Below are positions 1-10,870 of a DNA stretch of 64,000 bases, piece by piece; within the stretch, counting starts at the first letter, position 1, and every line of letters starts with the position of its first letter. The notes below the pieces were generated by a model. It was not told where the DNA came from and searched no databases. It saw only the letters and a program-made list of their open reading frames with translations. The position numbers and the translations under genes were made by a program. The stretch covers positions 44,387,682 through 44,451,681 of the forward strand of contig NC_088300.1 of assembly GCF_032854445.1 (NCBI RefSeq), read 5' to 3'. This stretch comes from Liolophura sinensis (taxonomy: Eukaryota > Mollusca > Polyplacophora > Chitonida > Chitonidae).

Positions 1-1045
1 CATTTAGTAAAAATCCACAATGCATGTAACACCGCTGAAGGCGACAATACAAAATGCAAATATTAATACTGTAGACTACATTCACTGCGAAATGGCCTCA
101 ACAAATGTTCAGGAAACAAAACCTCTGGGAATTTCCATATACACGTATTCTCTATTACCGAGAAAACATAATTATCTGACTAGCTCCTACGTAACACTTA
201 CAGAAAGATGCTCTCACAGATTATCAACAGAATAATGCTGGAGAAACCATGGACTACAATGTAGCGTAAAAGAGACCCATACATACACTTGACCCATAAC
301 GGATATACACGTACAATTAAAGTGTTTTAAACCTGAGTTAGAAATCATGCCGCAGTCAAGCCCAAGATAGCGATTCCATTTCTTTTATTGTATTTGTAAA
401 AATGTACTCTGTAATAATGGTATGCAATGCATCTATAATTTCATGTATATAGAATATTTCTACATAGAAAGAATGTAGGAATTATCATGACTTCCTGTCA
501 CTTCAGGCGGATTGCAGCCATCTTATAACAACAGCATGTTTAAACGGTAATACATCATGGAATGGTTTTCTTCGCGAATACAGGGATGTGTAAAACCAAT
601 TTTAATATCACATTTAAAAATCGAAAACAACCTTAACATTTTCTAGAATAAATATAATCTACAATAGTGAATATAATAATTTGTAAAAAAAAAATGATGT
701 TATGTTATTCGTCAAAGGCCGTTGAGTCAAAGATAATTGCATTGTCATATTACTTATTTGAAGTATACAGACTGAATAGACCTTTCATCGAATAACAGCG
801 AAGTCCACATAATCAACTAAATGTGTTTCATGCCGAACAGGCCATCACATAAAACGTTAAATTAAGCGTTAAACCGGAATCACATTGGAGCTGCTTTGTC
901 TCATCCAAACATATTATGGGTGGAGGGGACAGGGTGAACTTCAGGCCCTGAAGATCTCATTCATTCTTCCAAGGGCGACATAATATCATTTTACTTAAAA
1001 TCGCGATAAGAGATTTGGTTCTTTATCTAGGTATGGTTGAGATTG
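1..1045. other. AT-rich non-coding stretch
   Basis: Only short ORFs without exon-like splice borders or domain motifs, and a short A-run near 690. No gene or repeat recognised. Confidence 0.5.
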
Positions 1046-1528
1046 TTAGAATTTCAATTTTTTTGGTTTTATCTGTTTAACAAGGGTTGAAACTACGGTT
1101 TTACATCGGCTAGATGATGTATAAGCATTCATCATTATTACATCAACTGTTGCAATCAAAGAACTGATTGATCTGAAAAGTAATTGTTGACTTAAAACTC
1201 TTTTACATGGTTCACGAGTGTTACACGAATGTCGGGCTTGCTGTCTATATTCATATCGTTCTCCACAGATTATGCAATGAGTTTTCCACGGTTTATATTT
1301 CCATCTACCGATTTCCATTGTCCTTCTGATCGATCGACTGCATAGTTGCGTCATGTATGGCGTAAACAGCATGGCGTCATTTTCTTGTGCGTTACGTGTT
1401 ACCAAAGATATCACGTAAAAGTGTAATACATGTAGAGATCGACGTCCAAATGTCCCTGAGGGGCTCGGTGAGAATATCTTTCGATTTGATACTACCGCTA
1501 TCTTCCCCCACATTGGAAGTTCAAACAC
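1046..1528 (-). CDS. Unassigned 160-codon open frame with a CxxC cluster
   Basis: The frame lies 1 kb downstream of the receptor, same strand. The first in-frame codon is GTG; the first ATG is six codons in. Mid-frame there is a THCIICGE segment followed by H, C and C (C-x2-C-x11-H-x-C-x5-C), which looks like a metal-binding knuckle but fits no zinc-finger class I know. The C-terminus is lysine-rich. Length is near the upper end of what chance gives in 64 kb of this composition. It could be a chance ORF, a transposon relic or a real exon. Confidence 0.2.
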   Translation of the reverse strand: MFELPMWGKIAVVSNRKIFSPSPSGTFGRRSLHVLHFYVISLVTRNAQENDAMLFTPYMTQLCSRSIRRTMEIGRWKYKPWKTHCIICGERYEYRQQARHSCNTREPCKRVLSQQLLFRSISSLIATVDVIMMNAYTSSSRCKTVVSTLVKQIKPKKLKF

Positions 1529-2473
1529 GCTTTAGTATGGACTTAAATACCAATCAAATAAAAAGAAATGGTAAAACACACTTTCTAATATTGACCTCCT
1601 TGTCTTTTAGTCATACTCAACCAAAGAACCAGTAATTATATTATTTGACATTTGTTAACAATTTCATTTTAATCCTACTTAAGTTCCATAATTCATTTCA
1701 GATTGAAGCAGTCGATTTTATTACCAAGATACCGTAGCCTGTGCAATGCCTACTTTCACACGAGAATGTAGCTCGCGACGTTCTCTAAAGAAAGAAACTG
1801 TTTGGCCCAGGTTTGATTATTTTTTCATTGTTTGTTACTGTGGCTGCTTCATAAAAGGAATTATGAGCATCTGGTATGATATTCAGTTCTAAACACCTTC
1901 ATTTAGTCGGGGTTGTACGAATTACTGCTATTCAGATGTTTTCCATGAAATATTATTTTTATTGACGATAAAATAAAACGTATGGAACAAAAACTGAATA
2001 ATAAAATGTACACGGAAAAACTTAAGAGCGTTGCGTCTGAAAACAGAAGGAAACATTGCCACAAGCCAAGTCAAGGATTGCAATCAATGTAGGGCGTAAA
2101 CTTAATGTGCAGGGCAGCCGCAGGGCGCAGAATTAAATACATACAAAATACACGCAATCGTTTGAATATAAACCCATGTACATGTAGTCCTTTTCGGTTA
2201 AAACGAATGTAGAGGTTTCATTGGGAATTAACCAGTTGCATAAAACAAGACATAAGCATCGTGACTTTTGAGTGGTTATTATTGCACAGGGTGAAACATC
2301 CCTACCCTATGTAGATACCGATTCCTTGGACAGCATAATTGATTTATGTGTGCATCCTGCACTCAGCTCTTATGCATAAAACCAAACCAAACTTACAGAA
2401 GTTAAACCACTAAATGAAATCCGATTGCTTTCTTTTTTCACTCACAGGAGAAAGTGTTTCTCTGCAGTTGAGA
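1529..2473. other. Receptor 3' flank
   Basis: AT-rich, no coding signal on either strand. Part may be 3' UTR of the receptor if the distal AATAAA (minus strand, near 1957) is used. Confidence 0.4.
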
Positions 2474-2479
2474 TTTAAT
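2474..2479 (-). terminator. Possible poly(A) signal (ATTAAA)
   Basis: On the minus strand ATTAAA lies about 25 nt past the receptor stop codon. That would give a very short 3' UTR. An AATAAA on the same strand near 1957-1962 is an alternative that would give a 3' UTR of about 550 nt. Neither can be chosen without transcript data. Confidence 0.25.
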
Positions 2480-2503
2480 AAAAAACAATTCCCCACTCAA
2501 AAT

Positions 2504-3688
2504 TTACAGGTAATTTCTCACTGCTTTCCAACCGCACAGTAGTTTTTTAAAAGCTTTTCGAAAATCACTGTTGAAAACGGTGTAAATAAGTGGGTTCAGT
2601 CCCGAATTAATATAGCCAAGCCAGACAAAAAATAGCTCCAGTTGTCCAATTCTTACGCAGGAATCACAAAAGGGTACGATAATGTACATTAGAAAAAACG
2701 GCAGCCAGCACAACACAAATGCTCCCATGACTACGCCTAAAGTACGAGCTGCTTTTCTTTCTTTGTACAGTGAAATCCTCTGTCTCTGTTCCAGAAACTG
2801 AGTTACAACCTGAGGTTCACCTCCTTTCGCTTTTGCTTGTTTCTCACGCCGTTTGGATTCACTAGAATTTTCGGCCTCCGAGGCGTCTTTCTGGACACTG
2901 GTTTCACTAGAGTTTTGCCCGTTTTCATCGACCCCATCTTCACAGCAGTTGTCTTTGAGGCCTCCATTAGTACTTGATCTCTTAATGATCGACTTTAATT
3001 TGGACATGGCAGCGTTTCGTGTTCTCTGCCTCAGACGCTGTCTAACGGCCAGGAATACCTTCAAGTACACAACAGACATGACGACAAGCGGTACGTAAAA
3101 CGAGCCGCAGGCAGAGTACACCACATAGCTCCTCTCGTCGGTTAAGTGACAAACATGATTATTTTCATCATATAAGGTCTTACCACTGCTATTCCAACCA
3201 AACAGTGGCGGCACAGAGATAATCGTACTGGCTGACCACACTAAAAGTATCAGCAAAAGGACTCGCTTCAGCGTTCTCTTCTGAGAATAGTTGATAGGAT
3301 CGTGTATTGCGTAATACCGATCCATGGCTATAGCACACAGGTTTAGAATCGAGGAGGTGCAGCAAAGAATATCACTGGTTAGCCAGAGTTCACAAAACAC
3401 AGCACCTAGAACCCATTGATCATAGATATAGTCGATGACATGGAATGGCATGACCACAATTGCCACGGCCAGGTCCGAACAGGCCAATGAAACGATGAAA
3501 AAATTCTGAACATTTCGTAAAGGACGATGTGTGAAGACGGAGAGAATAACGAGGATGTTTCCAATAATCGTCACAAGAATAAGAAGCGTCATCAGTGTGC
3601 AGATTATTCCGTTTTCCAAAATACTGAGAGTACTTACATTTTGCGCCAAAGTAAAGTTGTCGGCAACTATTGCAGTTTCCTCTGTCAT
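2504..3688 (-). CDS. Class A GPCR, tyramine/octopamine receptor-like, single exon
   Basis: A 394-residue seven-helix receptor, complete in one exon. Seen: sequons N11 and N17 in the N-terminus and N166 in extracellular loop 2; GN at 43-44 in TM1; D72 in TM2; C99 and C180 for the TM3-loop disulfide; amine-binding D106 (3.32) in TM3; DRY at 123-125; W151 in TM4; S192 and S196 (5.42, 5.46) before P200 in TM5; CWLPFF at 327-332 in TM6; Y359 and NPLIY at 365-369 in TM7; a possible palmitoyl C385. The third cytoplasmic loop (about 215-310) is long, polar and acidic, and the tail is short, as in Gi/Gq-coupled amine receptors. The run WLTSDILCCTSSILNLCAIA and the DPINY loop are hallmarks, as I know the family, of insect type-1 tyramine (Oct/Tyr) receptors rather than 5-HT1 or alpha-2 receptors. 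DRY is followed by Y where W is usual. The start is the first in-frame ATG (G at -3) after an in-frame stop at 3788-3790. Ligand is inferred. Confidence 0.93.
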   Translation of the reverse strand: MTEETAIVADNFTLAQNVSTLSILENGIICTLMTLLILVTIIGNILVILSVFTHRPLRNVQNFFIVSLACSDLAVAIVVMPFHVIDYIYDQWVLGAVFCELWLTSDILCCTSSILNLCAIAMDRYYAIHDPINYSQKRTLKRVLLLILLVWSASTIISVPPLFGWNSSGKTLYDENNHVCHLTDERSYVVYSACGSFYVPLVVMSVVYLKVFLAVRQRLRQRTRNAAMSKLKSIIKRSSTNGGLKDNCCEDGVDENGQNSSETSVQKDASEAENSSESKRREKQAKAKGGEPQVVTQFLEQRQRISLYKERKAARTLGVVMGAFVLCWLPFFLMYIIVPFCDSCVRIGQLELFFVWLGYINSGLNPLIYTVFNSDFRKAFKKLLCGWKAVRNYL

Positions 3689-4058
3689 ATCCGAAAGTGA
3701 GTGATAACCGGCAGCGTAACTATCGTATTTAAAAACATGAAATTCGGTATAGCAAACACCGAAGTTGCTGTTGGTCCAAGAGGCGGCTCACTTGCTCTGA
3801 AGGCCTGGTGTCCAGCAATCGATCTTTATCAAGTCAATACGTCCAACAGGTAATACTCGACATCCAATGAAAAAAGCCGACTGTTGCGTGGATTCGTCGA
3901 AATAAAACACCCAAAGCACCTTGGGAAGAATTCTCCGACAAGATTCCCAGATGTACAGTTATTTAGATATGGACTGAATCTCGCAATGGCAATACGACAC
4001 GCCGATCTACTTTCCTATAGATAAATCACAAAATTGACGAAAGCTATCCCCTCATTAC

Positions 4059-4391
4059 CTTGCGTAAAGAACGATACAGTTGACATTCTGTAATCAGCAG
4101 TAGGCAAAACTGCCCTCGGTGCGGCGTCTGTGTTGTCTGCTGTGGGTAGTCTATGAAGTGACGGCTGGTCAGGCGCCTCAGCCTCTGCCTGGAAGTCGTT
4201 AAACTAATGGAATCACCCATCGTGCTAGTGGAAACAGCTGCTGTTGGGCCATCCACGCGAGCAAACAGCCGTCCAGTGAAACTTGCTGTCCTTGACATGT
4301 TCATGATGCGATTGTGAACGAAGTCTAAGAAACAATACATCCATAACTCTATTTCAGTGAGATTTGGAGTGTCTGTTGGTCCGACGTCCAT
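4059..4391 (-). other. Possible upstream (5' UTR) exon of the receptor, with a 115-codon ORF
   Basis: An ATG-initiated frame runs from 4391 to 4044, 0.4 kb upstream of the receptor on the same strand. Near its end the minus strand reads CAAG|GTAATG, a reasonable 5' splice donor with the exon ending at 4059. The protein is unlike anything I recognise and has no domain. The simplest reading is a non-coding or uORF-bearing leader exon of the receptor; amine GPCRs with an intronless coding region often have 5' UTR introns. No strong polypyrimidine acceptor is visible between here and the receptor ATG, so the link is speculative. Confidence 0.3.
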
Positions 4392-4599
4392 ACAATTGCG
4401 CAGTTTCTTAATTCCACCACCTCACCACCTCATCCTTTTGTCTAGAGTTGTCTTAAAGCATTAGATTTTCTCTTTAAAGAACCGTGCTGATTAACACAAG
4501 GGTGGCCACAAAACGTCAGCTGTATTAGGAAAGCGCAAATTTGGGCTCTAAATACGCGGCACTAATCCAGGGTGTGAAGAGACGTGCTTGTAGCTGTCC

Positions 4600-4790
4600 C
4601 CGGAGCTCGGCTGTTTAGTCGAGCCCTTTGCAACGAAGACCCTGAGCAGACGAAATCGATTCGCCGCTCTTCTATACACAGAACAAGTAGGAATAGTACT
4701 GAAGAATGAGGTGGGGCGGGTTCACTTTATTTAGCCTGCGCGCGTCATTTTACAGAATGAGGATTTCATCAAAAATAAATATATTTCCGT
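4600..4790 (-). promoter_or_regulatory. Possible promoter of the receptor gene
   Basis: Upstream of the possible leader exon, the minus strand holds a TGACGCGCGCA stretch, a TAAATAAAG box and a CCGCCCC GC box within about 50 nt, then TGTATAGAA further downstream. CpG is locally richer than in the AT-rich surroundings. This is a composition-based guess in a plausible place. Confidence 0.22.
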
Positions 4791-5387
4791 AGAGAAAACG
4801 TGTTGCAGATATTTTGGACAGTGGAGGTAATTTCCACCGATGTATAAGCCTGACAGGCCTAAACAACCCATCAAATTATTTTCAATCAATTCGCATCAGA
4901 TTGACATGCTTATTAAGGCTTAATTTCGACGAGCACGCTGGAAATATATGCACGTCTTTCAAGTACAGTATGATGGAAAGCCCACTTCCAGCTACCGTGA
5001 CTAATCGTTGTATTTGCATTTGGCTGTGATGTAAGTGAAATATATAGCAATGAATGAACTGTCGCTCGCAGATGCACCCACACTCTGTCTCTCTAAATCT
5101 CTCGGTCTCCAAGATAGCTGGTTATAATTTTTTAAAAACGTTCATGTGAAACAAAAATACGATTTAGTTTCAACGTAAATGAATATTGTTTGACCGCGTT
5201 ACAATGTAGCGGGTTACTGTTGCGACGGAGAATTCTTTGAGGAGCAATCGTACTTGCACGGCGCTTGTCCTTGTGTGACTTCTTCCCTGTTGTAGCAGTA
5301 CTGTACCGTGCTGACCGAGTCTATGCTACCAACAGATAACTTTCAAATTCTGGCTGTGTTCAGATAAAAACAAAATAATAAAATATG
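4791..5387. other. Non-coding stretch
   Basis: Short overlapping ORFs only; no domain, splice pair or repeat recognised. Confidence 0.45.
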
Positions 5388-5470
5388 GTTGGTTAGTGCG
5401 TTAGCGCAGCGCAATGACCCAGAAGTCACTTACCAATGCGGGCGCTGTGAGTTCAAGTCCAGCTCACCCA
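5388..5470 (+). repeat. SINE-A head fragment (tRNA-like)
   Basis: Matches the first 80 or so bases of the full SINE-A at 14514-14786: an A-box-like GGTTAGTGCGTTAGCGCAG and a B-box-like GTTCAAGTCC. The SINE body and tail are missing, so this is a 3'-truncated or decayed copy rather than a tRNA gene. Confidence 0.75.
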
Positions 5471-6334
5471 GTGAGGGTTATACAGTGCTTTTGTGAAAAC
5501 TTGGAAGCAATCGAAAGCGTTTTATAAGGCTCAAGCAGTTTAACCCGTAAACGGGGGACATTTTTATCCAGATGAACAATTCAATGGCCTCTTCAACCTA
5601 CGTTGTCTCGTCGTTGGCAGGTCTCTTATTAGAAACATACTAAAGTGAACGGAGACACAATAGCCCTTAAAAATGAAAAGCGATGCATCCCGCAGTTGGA
5701 TAGCCCAGCCCATAACCGTATTAAGATATTATAGAAAAAGGAACACGTAGGCTGTAATCACAACATACGGTGTACAGTGGATAGATGTCCACCGAACTCA
5801 TCTACAAATGCAGGCACCGTAATGAGTCTATTAGAGTCTATTTTGTATCCAGTCACACATGGAGAGTTTGTGTCGGTCTATTAAGAATTTCATATCCTAG
5901 ACCCTCTCCCTCTCCCCTCCCTCCGCGGCAATTACTGCCTTAAACCAGGGTTTAATACGCTCTGTCCTCCCTTCTTCGGATGCTGTTAGCGAGGGCAATG
6001 AATTTGACCGTAATGCCAACAATCGAACCACATGCGTTGTACATGATGACAATCAGAGAAAGCCATAGTGACCAAACAATCTGGAAACTTGAGATGAAAA
6101 TTCCACAAAAAGGCTGATTGTTTTTATTTCGCCAGCATCGTGTCTTTAATCGGCTATATTTTATGAACACACAGGTCTGATTTTTCGAGCTCCGCCTAAG
6201 TGTTATTACAGAAATTACGTCAATGTAAAACTCACATAAAATCTCGCACGACATCTTCAAATCATTCTATGGCATTTTTCTTGCAATTGGCACACCATTT
6301 ACTCCAACTAAGTTGGAGTGTCTCGACATAAAAG
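5471..6334. other. Non-coding stretch
   Basis: A minus-strand frame at 5952-6260 (real ATG at 6252-6254) has one hydrophobic segment then an RRRED run, but no splice borders or family match; treated as chance. A perfect 9-bp-arm palindrome lies at 6301-6319 beside the SINE insertion site. Confidence 0.4.
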
Positions 6335-6591
6335 TAACGTTGGTTATTGCGCTAGCGCAGCGTAATGACCCAGATGCCTCTTACCAATGCGGTTGCTGTG
6401 AGTTCAAATCCAGCTCATGCTGGCTTCCTCTCCGGCCGTAAGTGGGAAGATCTGACAGAAACCTGCGGACGGTCGTGGGTTTCCCCGGGGCTCTGCTCGG
6501 TGTCCTCCCACCACAATGCTGGCCGTCGTCGTATAAGTGAAATATTCTTCAGTACGGCATAAAACACCAATGAAATAAATAAATAAAATAA
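6335..6591 (+). mobile_element. SINE-A, near full length
   Basis: tRNA-like head with B box GTTCAAATCC, central body (CCGGCCGTAAGTGGGAAG, then ACAATGCTGGCCG), the conserved TATAAGTGAAATATTCTTC box and an (AATA)n tail. Flanked by the direct repeat ACATAAAAG (6326-6334 and 6592-6600), a target-site duplication. Non-autonomous, mobilised by a LINE and transcribed by Pol III when active. Confidence 0.88.
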
Positions 6592-6771
6592 ACATAAAAG
6601 AAACACATTTTGGAGAATGTTTGAAATTAGCATTATCAGGTGAAAGCTGTGCAATATGTTCTTATTTTCACTTTTTATTTTCGTTTTATCGGGTTGAATA
6701 TGGATTAAGACCGCACATTATGAATGCCACAAACAGCCGTATACGTTGTGGCTTAAGCTGATTAGTTCTAC

Positions 6772-6887
6772 ATCGATATGAAGCAACGAAAACATCCTTC
6801 TGGAGACATATTCGTGTGAGAGAAGTCGGCGCTCATGTCAAACACAAAGCCTAGGTTGAAAAACACTTCTGGAAGAGGGCACGATTT
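6772..6887. repeat. Direct repeat, copy 1 (about 115 bp)
   Basis: Over 90% identical by eye to 7581-7695, 808 bp away. Read on the minus strand it begins after a pyrimidine-rich CCCTCTTCCAG that resembles a 3' splice site, and then stays open for about 31 codons to a stop just past the repeat. Three of the differences change the encoded residue. It may be a duplicated exon or simply a dispersed repeat. Confidence 0.7.
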
Positions 6888-7580
6888 GTTAATATGAGGG
6901 GAGTCTGCGCGTTAATTTAATTAAATTTAGAATAAGTTTTGTGGGCGCTTCTCAGAAATTCCTCTTGTCTGCATGCATATGTTTTTGTACTGTAAAAGCG
7001 TGTAATAAGAAAGAATGTGCTTGTACACGTAATCACATTGCTATCTTTGTCGTCATTACTCAATGACACAATCAGTCGTCTCTAATCGACACCCGAAAGT
7101 TTTTTCATTGTTTCCCGTAATTTCGAAAGAAAAACGATAAGCCGAACGCATTCTGTCTAGTTGGCAATGGAAGAGTGTGTTCAGGTTTTGGGAGAAGAAT
7201 TTGTATTCTGCCACTTTTGGGAACCTCTGTGTGGCTGATAAACTTGTATATCCGGTTGGATGTGTGTTCCACGGTTGCAAACAGTTATCATAAGGTTAAT
7301 GGAAAAAAGGAATTTGCTGTCATTGCCAGTGGATATGTTATTCAATAAACATGCTACTGAACTTTTAATGACAGACTAACCTATTTTGAATTACCTTGTT
7401 GTTTTCAAGCCTTTCCTCCGAATGCCAGATGAGTCTGCTCATTCTGTGAGTGGGCTTTATAAGTTTTTAACATGCTTTGTATGTGCCAACTGTGTCAACA
7501 AACGGTTGAACACGTAGGAGAATATAGAGGCTCTACCGGCATTTCCTAACATAAAATTGTTTAAACTTATAGCTGATATC

Positions 7581-7695
7581 ATCGATATGAGGCAACGAAA
7601 TCGTCCTTCTGGAGACATATTCATGTGAGAGAAGTCGGCGCTCATGTCAAACACAAAGCCTAGGTTGAAAAACACTTCTGGAAAAGGGCACGATT
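7581..7695. repeat. Direct repeat, copy 2 (about 115 bp)
   Basis: Partner of 6772-6887 in the same orientation. On the minus strand the acceptor-like CCCTTTTCCAG is kept, and the frame runs on for some 70 codons to 7457 because the stop after copy 1 is absent here. No family recognised. Confidence 0.7.
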
Positions 7696-10415
7696 TAATA
7701 TAATTATATAGTATGCCAAATATCTAGCCCAGAAAAAAAACTTGACAAGGCGACTAAATGAAGCGAGTTTGTTTGATATTCGAAATGTCTTTTTCGCAAG
7801 ATCACAACTGAGAAACTTTACCACCCCTTTCATTGTTCAGTTATGGGTAAGGCTTGTTGCTGACGGGTGAGAACAGGCTGTATCTACTTGAGACTGGTTT
7901 CTAGGGAGGCATTCAAAATAAGCAGCATGAAGCCAGCACACAGCTAGAATCTCCCATTCTACAGCGTCCTGAACAGCCAATGGCTATTTTAGCACTAAAA
8001 CACTCTGTGGGCTAACCTCGTGACGCATTGGACAAGAAGTAAGTTTTGAATTAAAGCAGAATAACTCGTGGTCATCAGCTGTTCTTCTCTGAAACACCTG
8101 TATTGAACATTGGTCAGATAATCAGAGTGCCTAAAAATAGACCATGAATACAAACCACTCCGATTTTATTAACACGTTTTTGCAATACAGACTTTCTTAG
8201 GGTGTTCCAAACCCTATTGTTTGCTGTGTCAACATTGTTAAAGTTTCTATTTGTACTGCACAAAGCGGTTTAAAATGCTTAACAACGAACATATATCTTG
8301 ACTCAGATTTTATATCTAGTACTACCTAATGAGTTTCTAGCTACATGTAGTGATAACGAACTTCTAACATTCCATCACCTTGGCTGAAATCCGGATCCAG
8401 TGCAGCTTATGTACCTGACATTGCCTTACTGGGGTAATTAATTTTGCCGTACAAGCTATGTGATGCGCTAATTATAATAGCTGTGACGAAGCAAAATAGT
8501 TAAGTGGATATATAAACTGGCTTTAATGATTTTGTTGTCTTTTTAGACAAACTACCTGTTGCATGATGCACGATAACTGTCATCCATTCATGACTGGTAT
8601 TCTGGAACTTTTCGTGCAGTAGATTAAATAGGACAAAGCGAAGACACCTAACGAAATTAGAAGTCTTTGAACGCTAACAACAAGAAGTTTTCTTTTTGGC
8701 GGAACACTCAATCTGTTCTTCAGTTTGAAATATTTTCAGTCCAACATATTATTCAAATGTAAAACAAAATCTTAAACGATTAAGTAATGTTAATTAAAAA
8801 AAACGTTTACGAAATGAAAGATCAATACAAAGAGGGGCGATAGATAATTAAAATTTATGGTGCTTCTAATTAAAGCTTATCCTAAAACCTTTCGGAGAGC
8901 GTATATATCTTGAATCTAACACCACGTAATCCTAATTCTATATATCTGTACTGGTTTCAAATTGGGTCCTGGCCAATCCTGATTTCACACAGAGTCTCTG
9001 TTACTTCTAATTCTGATAGACACATTTAGTCCATGACCAGTCACTTGTCATTTATTTAAATATTTTCTCCCTAGTAATCTTGCGTATGTAAAGGACCTGA
9101 TATGGTAAGGCGGGGAATCGACCCTATTGCAAGAAACTGTGGACCTATAGTGGCAAAAATGACTATAGCTCTGAGTGACAGCTACTGACACACTCGTAAG
9201 GTTACTTCTTTTTTCAGTTCTGTTTTAATCGTCTTTTCCCTGTTCCCATGCGTCTTATATAGCCCCAAACATGCACTGAAGCAATGTGTAGGTCATACAT
9301 TCGAAATATTGTAGCCGGCTCCATTCACACTGAAATATTTTGTTTTGCATTAAACAGTGCAGAGTTATGAAAATCACTACACTACAAATGAAACTTTCCG
9401 AAAAATTTTTGTGCACGCAGTTATGCACCAATCAATTAAATAAATATATAACAAATGTAACTTTCATCCTTATACTTCCTTTACGTATAACATGTTAATG
9501 TTAATGATAGCTAGTGAATAAGGATTTAAAAAATAACAACTGACTTGTCATGTTCTAAAACTCTGGAATAATTATTGTCTTTCACATAACAGAGCAATTA
9601 TTTGTTACTTGTAAGATTTGAAAATGAAATATTTCAAGAAAACTGCGGCCCTAAATCATGACTTTCAATATTTACATTTTAGAAGTAAATTGACTTTTAC
9701 TTCCAATGTATTAATATATATAAGTCATACAAAATTGACTAGTGAAAGGTTGGTAGAGGTTGTTTCCATTAAAATCAACTCAACACACGGCCAAAAACGG
9801 GAATTTCAATGGCTTTCTGTTATAGCGGTGAGACCTTTTCTATCGGAAGTTAATGGAAGGTGACTCCCTTATATGATAAGGATGGTTAACAAAGTCAGTA
9901 CTGAAAGAAGTGTGGTTTACATTTATCTCTCAGGTTGATTTTAGTACCCATCAAATTAAACGATGTAAGTGGCACTCCATTATCTTGTGACTAGTTCACT
10001 TTACCATTCCTTTGTCCGTCGAAGTGGATGTTCTGGACAACCTGCCATGACCACTCACAGACTGTGAGCTGGTTACTGATGTATAGCCGTAAAGAACTTT
10101 TGCATTTACGTGAGGGAAAACGTCCTAACTCTGCTTCGTTCGCTTTCTACCTGACAACTTCTTTGGTTTTTAAATGACACTTTGTGTAACGGAGAAAGAC
10201 GCAGATTACTTATATTTTACATTTATTTCAGAGGGTTCAGTTACAGAATCTAGGTTTCTGAAAAAGGGCCTGACGAATGCCAATTTTGCCTCTTGTGTAT
10301 CATGTATATTGCGAGTAGAAAATAACAAAATAGTGAGAGTTGAAAGGTGCCTGATGTATGCATCCAATAAGATTTACGTTTTCGCTTTCTTTATAACGTT
10401 AATATCTGACTAAAG
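7696..10415. other. Non-coding stretch of 2.7 kb
   Basis: AT-rich, many stops in all frames, no recognisable repeat, exon or RNA gene. Confidence 0.5.
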
Positions 10416-10631
10416 TGCCTGAGTGTGGTATTGCCGCTAAGGAGCACTATGCTATCAGTGTCCACACTATGCCTGAGTATGGTACTACCGCTAAGGGGCA
10501 CTACGTTATCAGTGTCCACGCTATGCCTGAGTATTGTACTGCCGCTAATGAGCACTAAGTTATCGGTGTTCACACTATGCCTGAGTGTGGTACTTCCCCT
10601 AAGGAGCACCATGCTATCAGTGTCCACACTA
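10416..10631. repeat. 54-bp minisatellite, four copies
   Basis: Four head-to-tail units starting at 10416, 10470, 10524 and 10578, each beginning TGCCTGAGT and ending in CACACTA or a close variant. Because 54 is a multiple of three, both strands stay open: an 18-residue repeat containing HSVDTD on the minus strand and one containing VLPL on the plus. No flanking gene structure supports translation. Decayed units continue to about 10870. Confidence 0.9.
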
Positions 10632-10870
10632 TAATACTGCAAATAGGAAGGACTATTTTAAGAGTGTATTATCTGGAATGAGAGCAAGAGAGCAATATTT
10701 AATGTGCCCGTGCAGGCGTCTTGGAATGTATGGAACTTCATTTATATGGAGCACTATATCACTTGTGTAAGTATAGTACTGCAGGCAGTAAGCACTAAAC
10801 TGTCTATAGTGTATAGTAAGTCTATAGTGCCTGGGTATGTTATTGCTGCTAGAGGGTACCTTATATATAT
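10632..10870. repeat. Decayed continuation of the 54-bp minisatellite
   Basis: Two or more diverged monomers are visible around 10757-10870 (a TATAGTACTGCAGGCAGTAAGC segment matches the TGGTACTGCCGCTAATGAGC part of the unit, with similar spacing). Heavier decay than in the core array. Confidence 0.5.

Noticed and set aside
2853-3098. Plus-strand ORF opposite the receptor
   Set aside because: Antisense shadow of the receptor's third intracellular loop.
10416-10631. Regularly spaced repeats resembling a CRISPR array
   Set aside because: There are no unique spacers; the whole 54-bp unit repeats. The genome is eukaryotic. The same applies to the 65-bp and 22-bp arrays.
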